Origin: Myxocyprinus asiaticus
Lineage: Eukaryota; Chordata; Actinopteri; Cypriniformes; Catostomidae
Direction of reading: 5' to 3'
NCBI RefSeq assembly: GCF_019703515.2
Contig: NC_059374.1
Span: 15,722,245 to 15,786,244, forward strand
DNA: 64,000 nucleotides
Of the stretch, positions 47,493 to 60,839 are shown piece after piece (within the stretch, counting starts at the first letter, position 1; each line of letters opens with the position of its first letter). The notes under the pieces are model-generated. The model did not search any database and had not been told where the DNA came from. It saw only the letters and a list, made by a program, of their open reading frames with translations. The position numbers and the translations under genes were made by a program.

Positions 47493-47880
47493 TCTGTGAT
47501 AGCAGCGTTTTATGCACAAGCTTCAGATGGGACAGTTCTTACTGTTGCATTAAACACAAGACCCTTTAAGGCAAGTCAGTTTACTCAGCAGCCATCTAGG
47601 AAACTGCCCCCTGCAGCTCTTTTCAAGTGATGCAAGTAAACTGAAAAGCAATTTTCTGTCTTATAGCCGATATATTTTTAGCGTTGCGGTATGAGGATCA
47701 AAGTTTGGCTGGCTAGCTTTGGCAGTTAGCCCTGCAGTTACCTGATAGATGTCATATCGACACCATTATGCAGGCAACTGAGTGCCCTGTGGACATAAAA
47801 ATTAAAAAGTTAAATAATTAACTAACAACTACCAATGATACCAATAAAACATATTATATCATAAAATACATTTAAAATTG

Positions 47881-47938
<58 letters not shown>

Positions 47939-50200
47939 TAACTTATGTATAATTTACAAGAAGTACACATTGTTTTCCTCACAATCAGACGAGGAAGTAC
48001 TACTGCCATTTAGTAATGTAGCTAATTAGCAATGAGGCTAATAATTGCACTCAGTCTTGATGTCAGAGTATCCTTTCGGATGCATGAGTGCAGCCATGAG
48101 CTCCGTGTATCCTAATCACTCTTGGTGTGAGGGACTAGTGACGGTAGAGGAGATACCACAACTGCTCTTCACACACTCAGCATGCCATGACATTACACAC
48201 ATCTGTGCTCACTGACTATTTATAGAGGCTTGTTCTTATCCATTACTCTATTTAATACAGAATGGAGGAACAGTGTGTCCTTTTATTTGTTTAATTATTA
48301 GTATTGGTATTACGTAGAACTGTACTTGGTAATATTACTAAACTGTATTGAACACTTTTTTGGGACCTGCTCCATTTATCCTAGTTTATGCAGAGACATG
48401 TCATTGATAGTCTGATGACTCTAAAAACTGTAAACACCATGGCTCTTTAAATACTATGGTGTATGTACTCCTGGTAGTAAACAAGTTCACCTTGAGTCTC
48501 CTTTGTTTTCCCCAATACATAATGCTGCATTATGTTTTTTATTTATTTTTTTTAATTAAAGTTCCTATCAGTTGCCATACACTAAGAAACAGAAATATTT
48601 TGTGTAATCAAACCACACAAATCAAAGTGAAGTCTGTGTGACTTTATTACCACCCTCTCTGTCTAAAAAGTTATTTGCCATAGTAGTGCACCTTCTTATA
48701 ACCTGAAGGATTTTCAGTAAACATATTGAGAAATACCATATATTGAATTGAAGAATAATGCCCACCTGCTCAAAAATAATTAATGTAATTAAATGGTGAA
48801 ATTCAACTAAGTGCTGAGCTGGTGTGCCATGTGACTCAAGAGTCGCACAGCCCAATACATCATCAAGACACTTTAAGCACAAACCCACACATCCTGCAAA
48901 TAACATCCCGCAGCTAATGTAAATCAATCAAACAATTTCAGCACACAAAATAGCATTTACTACCTTTAGGACAGACTTTGCATGATATATGGGTAAATTG
49001 TTTTTCAGTAGCTAACAGTGAGATTATCAGGAGATTATCAGGAGTTGGTGTAAAGAGTCCATGTGAAAAGTAGGAGAGATCATGAAGAGGGTGTTTAGGA
49101 AGCATGAAAACAAACATTGAAGACTGGGGGAACCAAATGTAAAAGTTAAAGAATCTTTCAATAAAAAAAAGATACTGAGTGCATTTACATGCGCACACCA
49201 ATATGCTAACGACCAAAAATCAGCTTATCCCAAAAAATCAGAGAGTTCAAGAAAAACTTTTTTCTCTGCATTTGATGTCTAAACAGTCATAATTTACAGT
49301 CATTTGCACAAAACTTGCTCACATTTAGTAAACCGGTAAGAACGCCAGTATAGTGGTTAAAATGAAAAGTGAAATCGGGCAAAAATCGATATGTGCCAAT
49401 TAGTTTATGCTTAAACTGTCCACGACCTTAGGTTGATAAAAGAACACAGTTTAAGGCGTTAGCATGACCTTACATTACGTATAATCAACCAATCATCTGA
49501 ATAACAGAGGGGACGTCTCCCCCTCAAAGACTGTGGTAGTTATGACAAGGTTTTTAAGAGTGGCATGAAGATATAGTAGCTTTAAGGCAAATTATAAAGG
49601 ATGGCTGAAGTCACTGGAGTATTTTGGTCACAAGCAGATCTCTGATTAGGTGCATTACTTGCACAGTAGGTGAGGACATTTAATAACAAGTTAACTCAGA
49701 TAAACCAAATTGCACAAGTGGGACAGATAAGACCACTGTGAGTATTGACTGATGAAAAGTATTGCTCATTCATATACGCATTAGTTGTTGTGCACCAATA
49801 TTCCTAATAGTTCTGCAGGATTCCAAAGCTCCTACTGTACTAATTGAAGATATTTGATGCCAACATGATCATGCCCTCTTGATATGCACCCAGTTGGCTG
49901 CTACATGCCCCATAAATTGACAAAGTGACATACACCAATTGCATGATTTATTTTTCCACAATCTATCTTTCTTTGACCAAAGGTAGGAGCAGGATCCTTG
50001 TCCACCCATAGCTTCTCCAGACATAGAAACCTGAGATCTTTAAACAAAGCGAACCAGACACACAACAACAAGTAAATACTCAAGCTTGTTTGGACCCTTT
50101 CAGTTTGTGCAACTGCAGCATTTTGGCAGCCATCACACAAGAAAAGGTAGGATGGGGCGCCTGAGGAGTAAACAACTAGAGAGAGTTGATAAGGTACAAG
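47493..50200. other. No gene; one AT microsatellite
   Basis: (AT)n at about 47,885-47,935; a short duplication of agattatcagg near 49,021-49,043. No transposon termini or coding segments seen. Confidence 0.5.
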
Positions 50201-50243
50201 GGACGAGAAAGGGAAAGTAAAGGAATTATTGTAAGAGACTTAC

Positions 50244-50337
50244 CGAGCAGAAGTGTGATAACCAGACCTGCATGAAATACATCACCAGATTGCACACACC
50301 TGTGCAGAATTGATCTTCTACCTTGTTGCAACTCCAT
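50244..50337 (-). CDS. Candidate first coding exon, unidentified gene
   Basis: The minus strand has an ATG at 50,337-50,335 in a good context (GAG before, G after), then 31 codons and one base, then CTCG|GTAAGT, a consensus splice donor with the intron starting at 50,243. The peptide begins MELQQGRRSI and ends FHAGLVITLLL. The last 12 residues are hydrophobic and could be the core of a signal peptide cut in the next exon; the n-region would be unusually long. No downstream exon was identified in the window, which on this strand would lie at lower coordinates among introns full of repeats. The gene could not be named. Confidence 0.33.
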
Positions 50338-50900
50338 CTCAAACTGTCTGCTCACTTGTCCGGCAATGATCTGTATGTCTGCCTGTTTCCTGGGTGTCTA
50401 TGTGCTTCTGTCTTGGGTGGGATGGGTCAGGGTGGGTGTTGAGGGGCCACACGAGACCCAGCACAGAGCACAAAATCAAAACAGGAATGCTGACTAGACA
50501 AACTACAGAGGTCTTGCAGAGAGTGCCTCCCTGTGCTCAGTCCTCCTTTGCAGTATGTCCCAATGAGGGAGGGCAAGACAGAGAGGACTAGAGGCTGCAC
50601 CTGATCCGTTGACGTTTCTCTTCTGATCACTGGCTCTCAGTGTGTGGACGCAGGATACGCTGGATTCATTTAGCTGTAGCTCCAGTGCAAAGCTCTGCTT
50701 TAAATCTGAGGAAGAGACTGTTGGTCTTGCCTCTGAATAGGTGGCGCATGCTGGGATGAATGTCCAGAGGAGGGGTGGAGAGGGTAGGTGCTGTGTGTCT
50801 GAAGTCGGCGCAGGAAAGAATGAGCCACTGCAGAGGGACGGGACGAGCGAAAGGCGAGAGAGAAAGAAGGAGGGGGGAGCGAGAGTGTAGGAGGTGTGGA
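50338..50900 (-). promoter_or_regulatory. Possible 5' UTR / promoter of the minus-strand exon
   Basis: Repeat-free and more GC-rich than its surroundings, with CpGs (for example ggacgggacgagcgaaagg near 50,836). Upstream of the ATG on the minus strand it is CT-rich (cgctctcgctcc-type, about 50,880), as often at fish transcription starts. No TATA box stands out. Inference only. Confidence 0.25.
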
Positions 50901-53900
50901 TGAGTGTGTGTGAGAGTATGTGTTGTAGGGGGAATGTCTTTTAGACTAATCACATCTGTGAAGATCATAAACCCTTCAGGAAAGGAATGTAATAGGGTCC
51001 CGTTATAGCCCATGCCTGTAACCACGTTTATAGCATTATCTCTCTCTCTACCCCCCCCCCCCACACACACACTTCTCTGACAGCAGAGATTTATTCAACC
51101 TCTGTCAATTACATCCTCAATATTTCATTTTTCTCTAGTTTCTCTTCCCTTCTTTTTATGTCTGAGCTAGCTGCACTGCCCAGAGGATTGAGGATTAAGA
51201 TTTTATTTTAAGAGACTTAATGTGGTTAAAATGCTTAAATGGGCACAGATGAGACAATTGTAAGAGTGAATTGGGGTAATCTGGTGCATTGGGTTATGTA
51301 GGGCACATACTGTAAATTCTGATGTCCAAATGCAAAATAATGCCCCAGATTACCCTATTCACCCTATAGTAAGAGAACAGATCTATAAAATTAACAAGGA
51401 TAGCATAGTCCAGAAAATTTGGTCCTGGAAAAATTTGATGTGAAATCTATAAGTTCATAATGAAATCCCTGTCGATTGCTTACTTGTAGAACATTGTTGA
51501 GATCACTTCTGATACTCTAGAGTAGATGCAAGTAAGATTGCGGAGGTTTTAGGAGAATAATCTGAGATGCATCAGATTTAAACAAAGGTTCCCATTATAT
51601 TTTAATTCAATGCACTCTAGGAGAAACAAATCAGATATTAATGAGACCTCCTTAGTGATTTTATTTTCCTCTGGGTGTCTACATCTTTCTTCTATCTGTT
51701 TCACTATTTGGAGCAATTCCAAGCCTGAAGTAAACACAAGTGTGGAAATTTTAGAGCTATTGGATTCCCTACAATGCAGGACTGAATCAATGATTATGGT
51801 TCCAGGAAAAGAAGCTGCATCAAACTCTATAAAAACTCTAAATTTGCACGAAGTATCCCTGCTGAGCTCATTCAGGATATTAAATGTACTGTGTGCATGA
51901 TTTATGATGCAGTTTTAACCTTTCAGTAATTCATATAAACAGTTTTGTTTTCCATGGAGAGCATGGCTTTACACTTAAAATCTTAAACACTTCAACATGT
52001 AAACATCTGATTGATTGTTTGTTTTCTCAAACCTTCTCTCTCCCACCTACTTTATGGCCCTAATTCTATCCAGGCCTCCAAACTGCAGAGTTAGATTACA
52101 GACAAATGCTTCTTTTGCATGTCAACCAAATGCAAAAGTCACAAATGAACTCTTTATACTGTATGTAAAATCCAGATGGTAATCTAATTATTTAAATGCA
52201 ACCTTTATTGTACGGTTACAAATCAACAATTATGTAGTCAATTATATTTACTGTATATCTTCATCTCAGGCCTGCAGATAATTTTTCAATTCACAACCAT
52301 TTGGCACTTTTATTGAAGCAGTGAGACTGCTTAGCCATCTGAATTTTTAAAATAAGTCACCAGGTGTTGTCCAGTAATAGCCCACTTCATGCCATTAGAT
52401 AGGCTTTATCTGTTTGGTCAATATTGTTCACTTTAATGCAAAAAATTACTGAAAGATATCTATTATATCTTTTAATTAGCCTTTAGGAGTGCTTACACAA
52501 ACTGCCCACCGACTGTTTGGTGACTGAACCCCTTGAATATTTTCGGCTGGGTTTCCAGTTGCACCCCCTTGGTGTCCAGCCGAAGCCCCCCTTAATATGG
52601 CGTCCCAATGCCTTGAATACATTGCATACATGTTTTTTGTGCCTCTGTGCCTACACGTTAGAGTTTATGGTCAGAGAATGCTGTGAATCCATTTCAATGG
52701 GGATGGTGCATTGGAAGGAGATGAATGTGAGGGTTTGTGAATGTGATGTTCCATCATGCGACCAAAAGTTAAGAATATTTTAACTTCAGCTGCAACACAC
52801 TCTGCTGTAGATATCTGTTGACCAATGAGAATTTCAGAGGGGCAGGTCCAGTTGTGCTTTCGGAAATCAAAAAACTTAATTTCAAACTGGCACGCCCTCA
52901 CAATTGAGTTTATGTTTTCCTATCTTTCAAACGCTCCATATGAGCATTCTCTAGTGTTTAGGTGCCATTATGTCAGTGAAATAGTCTGTACATATTACTT
53001 TTGGGTGAATTGCAATTCTGATTAAACAAATTTCCTCCACAACCGATGGCGTTGGCTGTTGCGGCATTGTTTGAGTGAGATACCACTTTATTGTTTGGTG
53101 GTTTGTTATTGTGGAATCATTCCTTTCAGATTTACCCACTTCTAAGTCATGAGCAAACAAAGTGAACTGTGGTTGGTCACTTTACATGTCTGTCACTCAA
53201 GTCAGTTATTAGATGGTTCTTGGACAGAATAAACTGTAAAGTGGACCAGACTTTATGGAAACTAAGCATTCTGAAACAGGCTGTCTCATGGATTATTTGA
53301 TTATTTGTGGCTCATTTCCCCAGCATCCCAATAACTGGATTGAGAACTAGATCACTCAGTAGTGCTGTTGGTAAAATGAAAGCTGAGCACATGGGAAAGT
53401 GGTCTAGGGCCCTTGCGGTCTGAGAATTATAGACAATGGCATTTTGCTAGTCAATAGCCTTAGTCATTCAAGGCATATATGGGCCCTCTGGCTTAACTAT
53501 ACTTGTGGTCTACCAAGGCTACCTCATAACAGCTTTGACCCACCTCCTCAAAATCCACTGTCAAAATGGTGAGGCCCATAAATAGTTATAAATAGTTGCC
53601 CAAACCAAGTGTCCTGGAAAGCAACTGTGGGTAGGGTAGTTATATGGGTAGTTGACAACATGGTCACATCACAAATCGCAATTTTGCCTCCGAAAGTTAA
53701 TGTACTATGAAATCAACCCCATTCAGCCAAATTACTGACAAGAGCCATCCCCCATTAGACATTTTTGCATCAGTTCCACTGTGATCACATTTCGCTATTG
53801 TGCTACTGATAGCGCATTGTATGAACAACCTCCAAGACACAGGTTCTGGTCCCATGGAAACCAGAAAGTAATCGTGTTAATATAAACAATGGTGGGCGCC

Positions 53901-54570
53901 ATTTGGAGGTTGCATTTTTGCTATGAAATACAATTTTTACTCCACTGACAGTAAGGTTTAGGCTTGGGGTTTAGAGATAGATTTGTATTTTATATGTGAT
54001 CTAGTCCATCATTTTCATTTTCACTCTTCCCAGAATCACATTTAGGGTTTAATACACTAAAGTAAAATGAATTGTCTCAGCTCTCTAAATATAAAATTTG
54101 TATGCTTCTTCCATCCCAAACTGTTGCCAAGGTATAATCATATGAATGTTGTCTGTCATAAAACCTTGTTTTTGAGAAAACATGTTCTAGAGATTCCATT
54201 CGCGCATCCACACCCAATCACACATCCACCAGCACTGAAGTGGTTAAATTCTCTGAAATTAGTTGTATCCACTCCGCATCTGTTGTCGCATCTCTGACAG
54301 TGATGTTATTTAAAGTTTTAGCAATTTTCTTAGCAAACTTTTCTACAGTTCATTTCATCAAGCTTTCAAACTATGGACAACAGATAACTTCCCTGAGGCA
54401 AATGCATACTTTTAAGTAAAGATTGTTGATATCACGTTTTCCCGCAGTTAAGAGAGGATCATTTCAGCCAATGGCATTTTGTCTTTCAACATCCCATCTG
54501 ATGTTCATTATGTGTTTTTCGTGCTGTAATTTTGTAGTAAAGAGGAGCACTGATCGGAAGAGAGACGCAC

Positions 54571-54603
<33 letters not shown>

Positions 54604-55654
54604 TCAAAAATCAATATTTCGTTTTTGTTTTAAAATTCACATTTTGACTTCCGACTCATGTTAAATGAGTGTGTCCAGGGGTTAAATTGGGGCGTAACGG
54701 CCCGAAACATTGCTCCGGCACAACATTGTGGCACCTCCGCTGAACCGCTTTTTATTAGGTATCTTTAACTGCTATGTTAGTAAGCATTTGATATAATGTA
54801 TTTATTATGAACATACTTTTTACTTTCATTTAAAGTACCTGCATTTAACTACATCTGTAGTTACACTGTTTACCTTACCTCTAATCCTAAACCTAAAGGC
54901 CCCAATATACTTCTGGAGAAGTTCTTCTTTGTTCGATGTTCAGGGGTAAAAAATAAGTTCTAAACAGCCGAGCAATAGTATACTGTTTGCAAACATTTAG
55001 AGGAGCATTTAAAAATGAAGACGCTACATGTAAAACCTAAGCTAATGTGAAATTAAAATGTGTTATCAATTACTTTATGCCTCTGTAACAGGTCCTGCTT
55101 GACCCGCTCTGAGCTGGAGTATGTCTGGGACTTAACCCTACACCTAAACCTACCCGTACCTCAACCTCAGTAGCAGAAAATGTGAATCTTGGGAGAATTT
55201 TGCAGAACAACATGTAGTTACACACTAAGTACATTGTATTATATGTATTTTAATGTTACTACACAGTAGAACCTGTAGTCAGAACCTGTTCCATATACTT
55301 GCCAAGAGCGGCACTGTTTTATGCACACACGCGCTCCGACTTGGTCCACTGCACACTTCAAGCCGACAACAACACCAACCCCAACCCACTATTACGGTAC
55401 AGCTGGCAAATGCATTACAATAATGTCCTTGTAGCCTTTTGGTTTTATCTGGAAAAGATAAATAAGCAGACCTACTCTATCAAAGCTATCAGTTATTTTC
55501 TTTGTAACTGATAGCTTTGATAGAGTAGGTCTGTAAGTTTAATTGGGAAACAGATGCCAATGTACAGTGAAAGAAAGTTAAACCAAAGAGAGACAGCAGC
55601 TGCTTGACAGACATCTTATATAAACAGAGACATTTACAAACACGCACACAAACT
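50901..55654. other. No gene; homopolymer tracts
   Basis: Poly-C of 12 at 51,051-51,062 followed by a CA run; poly-A of 27 at 54,573-54,599. A perfect 28-base inverted repeat surrounds 55,500 (actgatagctttgatagagtaggtctg-type arms, spaced by 8-15 bases). No gene recognised. Confidence 0.5.
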
Positions 55655-56102
55655 TGTTTTTATATCATTGTGGGGACTCTCCATAGGCTTCCATTCATTT
55701 TTGGATTTTATACAGATCTAACGATAATTTCTATCGCCTAACCCTAAACCTACCCCTAAACTTAACCCTCACAGAAACCTTTTTGCATTTTAACATTTTC
55801 AAAAAACATCGTTTAGTATGTTTAAAAAGCCATTTCCCTCATGGGGACCACTGGCTGGGCCCCCCAAGGTAGGTGATCTCAGGTTTTACTATCCTTGTGG
55901 GGACATTTGTTTGTGCGACTATACTTATGAGGACTCTCCATAGACATAATTATTTTTATACTGTAGATTCTATACCCTACCCCTAAACCTAACCCCCACA
56001 AAAAAACTTTCTACATTTATACATTTTCAAAAAATGTTTGTAACCTAAAAAAATGTCCTCGTAAACCCTCCCCCCCCCCCCCCCCCCACACACACACACA
56101 TA
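55655..56102. repeat. Dispersed fish repeat, two tandem units, with poly-C and CA
   Basis: Unit starts at about 55,670 and 55,928 share gactctccatag, ctacccctaaac and acattttcaaaaaa. Between them is ccttgtggggaca. The block ends in 18 C (56,070-56,087) and a CA run. The motif is common in cyprinid non-coding DNA; family unknown. Confidence 0.7.
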
Positions 56103-57192
56103 AACACACACACATACGGCCCTGAATGGCAGAATGTCTCCTGTGTGGGCCATTGTGATTTATAGTATAGCACTCAATATCAACCGCCTGTGGTCACACA
56201 CATGTACAAACACACACATACACACACTCAGGACAATGTGACCTTGGAATACCATATCGCAGCATAAGGTGTGCGTGTGTGTGTGTGGAAGGGTGGGGTA
56301 TGAAAGAGAGAGAGAGCAATTCCCATAATGCATTCTACTGTATAGAATCAGTAAGAAAGAGAGTGAGAGAGAGAGAGAGAGAGAGAGAAAGAGGGGACAA
56401 CTGAGACCCACACATAGTGGGACAATGGGGAAAGAAGATGGAAGTGTAACAAGAAAGAGTTTAGGAAGAAACACAATTGAGGGCTTTTATGGAGTCAATT
56501 TGATGACTGCCAAGCAAAATAACCAGAACAAAAGGACAACAGAATACCACTGCAGCCTAAAGAAAGATTGTGCTTTTAGAAAGAGCTGTAATTTCATGAA
56601 TGTGCCCTTGATATGGACAGATTTCATATTTGGAATTGATATTTGATGTGCCACACAGTAAATTGTTTTACTGAACAAATGTCCTTGACAGTGTGTACTG
56701 GAATGTTCATCTCAGAGCTGTGACAATGAAAAACAGTGATGGCAAGGATGCTCAACTCCCCTGGACTGCGCCAGTGAGGGGAGCATGATGTTGCAAAACT
56801 TAACCAGAGGGAGAAGGGAAGAGAGAGAGATATATGGTAGGGGCGGAGGAGAGTATATGGAGAAAGGAAGGTGTGGAGGACAGAAGGGGGAGGGAGAAAC
56901 AGAGAGCTGGAGATAGCCTGCATTGGTTAACAGGGACCTGAGAATCTCTCTCTTGCACTCAAAGTACAATGCTGCAGTTTTTTAGACCTTTAGCATACCG
57001 GGAACAAGTACTAGAGTGCATTAGAGGAGGATGCAGCCCTTACTACCTTTTGAAATTTCTTTTCGCTCTCCCTCTCAACTTTTCAAGTATGTGAACAGCG
57101 TACAGTGAATCTGAGGCCTGAGAGAGGAAGAAAGGACTTGTGGGAAAGGTCATTGGTCTCCACAGAATTTTACTGATATTATTATGTTTCAG
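56103..57192. other. Simple repeats; possible 5' region of next exon
   Basis: TG run near 56,274-56,287 and GA runs near 56,309-56,317 and 56,358-56,390. From 56,760 the sequence is repeat-poor and purine-rich. No ORF with family motifs. Confidence 0.4.
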
Positions 57193-57245
57193 CAGGTAAT
57201 TTGAATTTAAGAGTGAAGACTTTTTGTGAGATGGTTCAGACAGTG
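57193..57245 (+). CDS. Candidate exon with start codon, unidentified gene
   Basis: tttcag at 57,187-57,192 could be a splice acceptor; 53 bases follow and then GTG|GTAAGT at 57,246, a consensus donor. The exon contains ATGGTTCAGACAGTG (57,231-57,245), giving only MVQTV before the donor, phase 0. Short exons of this kind occur at the starts of fish genes, but the evidence is three short signals and chance is a serious alternative. Confidence 0.2.
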
Positions 57246-58099
57246 GTAAGTAAACCAATCGTTTTATTTTACAATGCTGTCTTTGTATGTATGCATTTGA
57301 TTTTTTTTTTTTTTTTTTTTTTAAACATGCCACACTGATGTACATGTATCTGAACTGTTATAATAGTTGCATTTTATTTTGTTATTTATTTCTGTGCTGT
57401 AATATGTTAAAATGTGTTAGTTTAAGGAGCTATTTCTATGTCAAGAAAAGTTACACACTTAAGAGTGACTGTAGTAGTTCTTTACAATTACAAATAGTTT
57501 TAAATGCATTAATAAACCTCAGAACTTTAAACGTATTCCTTGACACTAAAAAATATACTCTTATTCGATGAGAGTTTTAATAATTCATTAAATATGCCCT
57601 TGGACATTGAAATGCAAGGTTGTAAAACATAGTTTGTAATCAAGATCTGTGTAAAATTAATTATAAAACTTACAAACTCTTCCAGGAGATACTTTTAGCC
57701 TGAAGGTGAAGCTACAGCATGATCTGACAATGAAGCTTATCATGCAAGATATCAATGTCCATATTTACTGTGTTATTAATACTCTCATCAAATATAAATA
57801 TATTCTTCTGTTTCGAGGAATACATTTCAAGCTGACATAAGTGTTTGTTGTTCTAAGGTTTATAAATTTTTAATAAGATAAAAGTTCTGTCTACATGTAA
57901 TGTATAACACCATCTGTATGTATTCCATTCTTTGACAGTCTTTGACTTGTTAGGTCAAAATGTAATAGGATTCAGAACTATTTAACTTTTTAAATGTTAT
58001 TTAAAATGATTAACTGGCTATAATGTTTTTGAAAGGATATGTGAAGAGCAGCTTTTAAAAACATTTAAGAAGCTTTTGCACAATAATTCCTTTAAAGTA
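57246..58099. other. No gene recognised
   Basis: T run at 57,301-57,322, then AT-rich sequence. If the preceding exon is real this would be intron. Confidence 0.5.
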
Positions 58100-58372
58100 G
58101 TGTCATAATGAACTAACAATGAACAAAACTTTTAAAGCATTTATTAATCTTGGTTAATGTCAATTTCAATATATAGAAATACATTTTTTAAATGTACATT
58201 TTTGATGGTTAACATTAGTTAATGTAGTATGAGCTAACATGAACTAACAATGAGCAATTGTAACTTACATTAACAAAGATTAATAAATGCTGTAAAAATT
58301 ACAGTATAGTGTTCATTGTACCTAATACATAAATTAATGTTAACCAATGGAACCTTATTGTAAAGTGTTACC
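58100..58372. mobile_element. hAT-type MITE fragment
   Basis: Right end ccttattgtaaagtgttacc is a hAT-like terminus of the same GGTAACACTTTA type as at 23,338. The interior repeats aacattagttaatg, catgaactaacaatga and attaataaatgctg in inverted arrangement. The matching left terminus is missing or decayed. Confidence 0.7.
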
Positions 58373-59354
58373 ACAATTTGTTGTAATTTATTTTTTATAT
58401 CAAAAGCATATGTGACACGCTCCATCATGTTTAGTCACTTTGACCCAGAAACACACTTTGAGTTTTATGCACAATAGTAAGAAGGAAGTCTCAGCTTTCT
58501 AACGATATGATTACAATATTTCTACTCCAAACCATTGTCGAGATATATGATCATAACTTTGGTTGATATACAAATTTAAATGCTTTCATTGTTACTTCAG
58601 TTCATTAAACTCAAAATGCAAAATGTGTCTCTGGGACCAAGTGACTCAAAATGATGGAGCAGGCTACATATCAGTTAACTTTACAAAGAAATATTAATCG
58701 ATGGCTTAAATCAGACAATGTACCTCAGTTTGTTAATACTATGGATAGAGAAAAGCCTCCAATGGCCTCTTTAAAACAATGCAACTGTTCTGTAACAGTC
58801 ACATTTATTTCTGCTTATAAAAAAGCACAGTATAAAAAATGTCATCAACTTAATTTCTTAGAATAGTCAGAAAGAAACAAACCTTTTATGGACACTTAGC
58901 ATGGATCCAAAAATTTAATCACTCTGCTAAGTCCACTTTGTATCGACAACTGTAGACATGTTAACAAGGAGAAGGAAACTAGAAAGAAAAGCTCCTATAC
59001 ACTCACAAATATATTTACCTAAAAATTTGCTTCGTTTGGTAACATTAAAAATGTAATTTAACATGTCTGAATCAATCTGATTACATTGGGTTACAGAAAC
59101 AAAACTAATTTAAAGAGTTAGATCAGACAGAACTGGCTCCTTAAGGTACCAATTGCAGGTCACTGCTGTTTACATTGTAGAAAGAGTAGACTTGGGCGAT
59201 TAGGGATAAATTATGTTGAAAAACACAAATTAAAGGTATAAAGTTTTTATATGCCAGGTAGGATTTTTCTTACATGAAGTGCATTCCATTCATAAGTTAA
59301 ACAATTCCTAAGCCGTATTCCCTTGAAAGACTTTACCATCCGCTATGAGAGCTT
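58373..59354. other. No gene recognised
   Basis: AT-rich; no supported feature. Confidence 0.5.
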
Positions 59355-59815
59355 TTGTAGCCCATCCGCTTCATGGTTCAATGTGTTGTGCATTCTGAGA
59401 TGCTATTCTGTTCACTAAAATTGTACAAAGTGGTTATCTGAGTTAATGTAGCCTTTCTGCCAGCTCGAACCAGTCTGGTCATTCTCCACTGACGTCTATC
59501 ATCAACAAGGCATTTCGATCTGCAGATCTGCCGCTCACTGGATAATTACTGTTTTTGGCACCATTCTGAGTAAACTCTAGGAACTGTTGTGTGTGAAAAT
59601 CCCAGGAGATCAGCAGTAACAGAAATCACAGAAAACTGAGATCACATTTTTTTTCCCCTTTCTGATGGTTGACATGAACATTAACTGAAGCTCCTGACAT
59701 GTAGCCGTATGATTTTATGCATTGCCCTGCTGCTACACGATTGGCTAATCAATAGATAATCGATTAGATAATCGCATGAATAAGTAGGTGTTCAGGTGTT
59801 CCTGTACAGTGAGTG
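59355..59815 (-). pseudogene. Tc1 transposase N-terminal fragment
   Basis: Same family as 9,088-9,712, sharing gagtaaactctag(g/a)aactgttg and gaaaatcccaggagat. The minus strand from about 59,665 encodes the decayed N-terminal half, including SEQNSISECTT and RMGY near its end at about 59,360. The catalytic half is absent. The outer end, gcatgaataagtaggtgttcaggtgttc, is retained to 59,800. Confidence 0.8.
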
Positions 59816-60528
59816 TATCTAAAAATGGAAAGATTTTGGACTCATTTGTAATCAATTAAAACTGAAAAGAAATTGCAGTACTTTCCCAATTGGATTGCAA
59901 TGAATTATAAAACGAATAGTTCCGGTTCTGGATGCTGATTTGTCAACAGCCGTGCTTTATTCATGATAAAACACAGCTCTGACCTCTTCACGGAACTACT
60001 ATTTGTATCACTCCATAGCACCCATAACTGACGGTTATTCTTGTTGCCTAGCAACATTCTGTTTACTGTTAACTGCCAGGGACTATGCTTTCTGGCGGAA
60101 GGATGACATTTAGGGCGTTTTCCAAAGGGCATTTTTGTGCTGTGGGAAGGGGATGGCACTCGAAAGTTCGTTCCAAACAAAAGTAAGAAAAAAAAAAAAA
60201 AATGCACAAAAAGACCTTTTACAAGACTATTAGTGAAGGGTACATTCACATGCAAATTTTGTGCCAGAGCAAAGTGCAATTGGCTGTGGGTGGAATGATT
60301 GTGCTACCTGTGGCCGTATGCATGCAAACTGTGGGTGTATTGTATGTGAATGAAGTTGATGATGGTGCAATAACTGGAGAACAACATAAGGATTAAAATG
60401 CATTTGACCCAACCCATTAGTGTTTTGTGAGTGCAATTTCGCCTTCCCGTTTTTGCCTAGACTTTGTGCATACTTGCACGAAAATATCAACACTTCATTG
60501 CCATGCCCACCGACTTTGCGTGCATGAC
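59816..60528. other. No gene recognised
   Basis: Contains an A run near 60,187-60,202. No coding segment supported. Confidence 0.5.
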
Positions 60529-60784
60529 GTATAGAAAATCAAGAGTTCGCCTCTGATAATTTTCACATGCAAATGAGCTTTGCAGGAAACTTGCGGCAAA
60601 TTGTCCATTGTTGCCAAAGGTTTACCGGAGGATCATCACTAATGGCAGAAGAGCTCTGATCATCACTAAGAGCTGCAAACTTCTGCCAAACAATTGTGGC
60701 GAATCAAAAGCTCATTTGCATGTGATAATAATGAACAGCAAATTTGTGGCAAGTTTGCTGCTAGTTTAGATTTTTTGTAAGTGG
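60529..60784. mobile_element. Palindromic MITE, copy B
   Basis: Opposite orientation to 39,765-39,999; ends tatagaaaatcaagag and tagattttttgtaag. Interior contains cacatgcaaatgagctttg and caaaagctcatttgcatgtg as inverted arms, plus a duplicated tctgatcatcacta/atcatcactaa segment in the centre. Confidence 0.8.
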
Positions 60785-60839
60785 CGCTAAGCATATGATG
60801 TAGACTCTAAGGCCCATCGCCTGTTCCTCACACAAAGCT

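Noticed and set aside
49901..50140. 79-codon minus-strand ORF as the second exon of the 50.2 kb candidate gene
   Set aside because: No acceptor joins in the required phase that I could find, and the peptide shows no domain.
51610..51900. 96-codon ORF in the repeat-poor region
   Set aside because: Composition is ordinary, there is no conserved motif and no convincing acceptor/donor pair around it.
56160..56474. 104-codon minus-strand ORF with Leu/Ser-rich stretch resembling a signal peptide
   Set aside because: The Leu/Ser run is the GA microsatellite read on the opposite strand.
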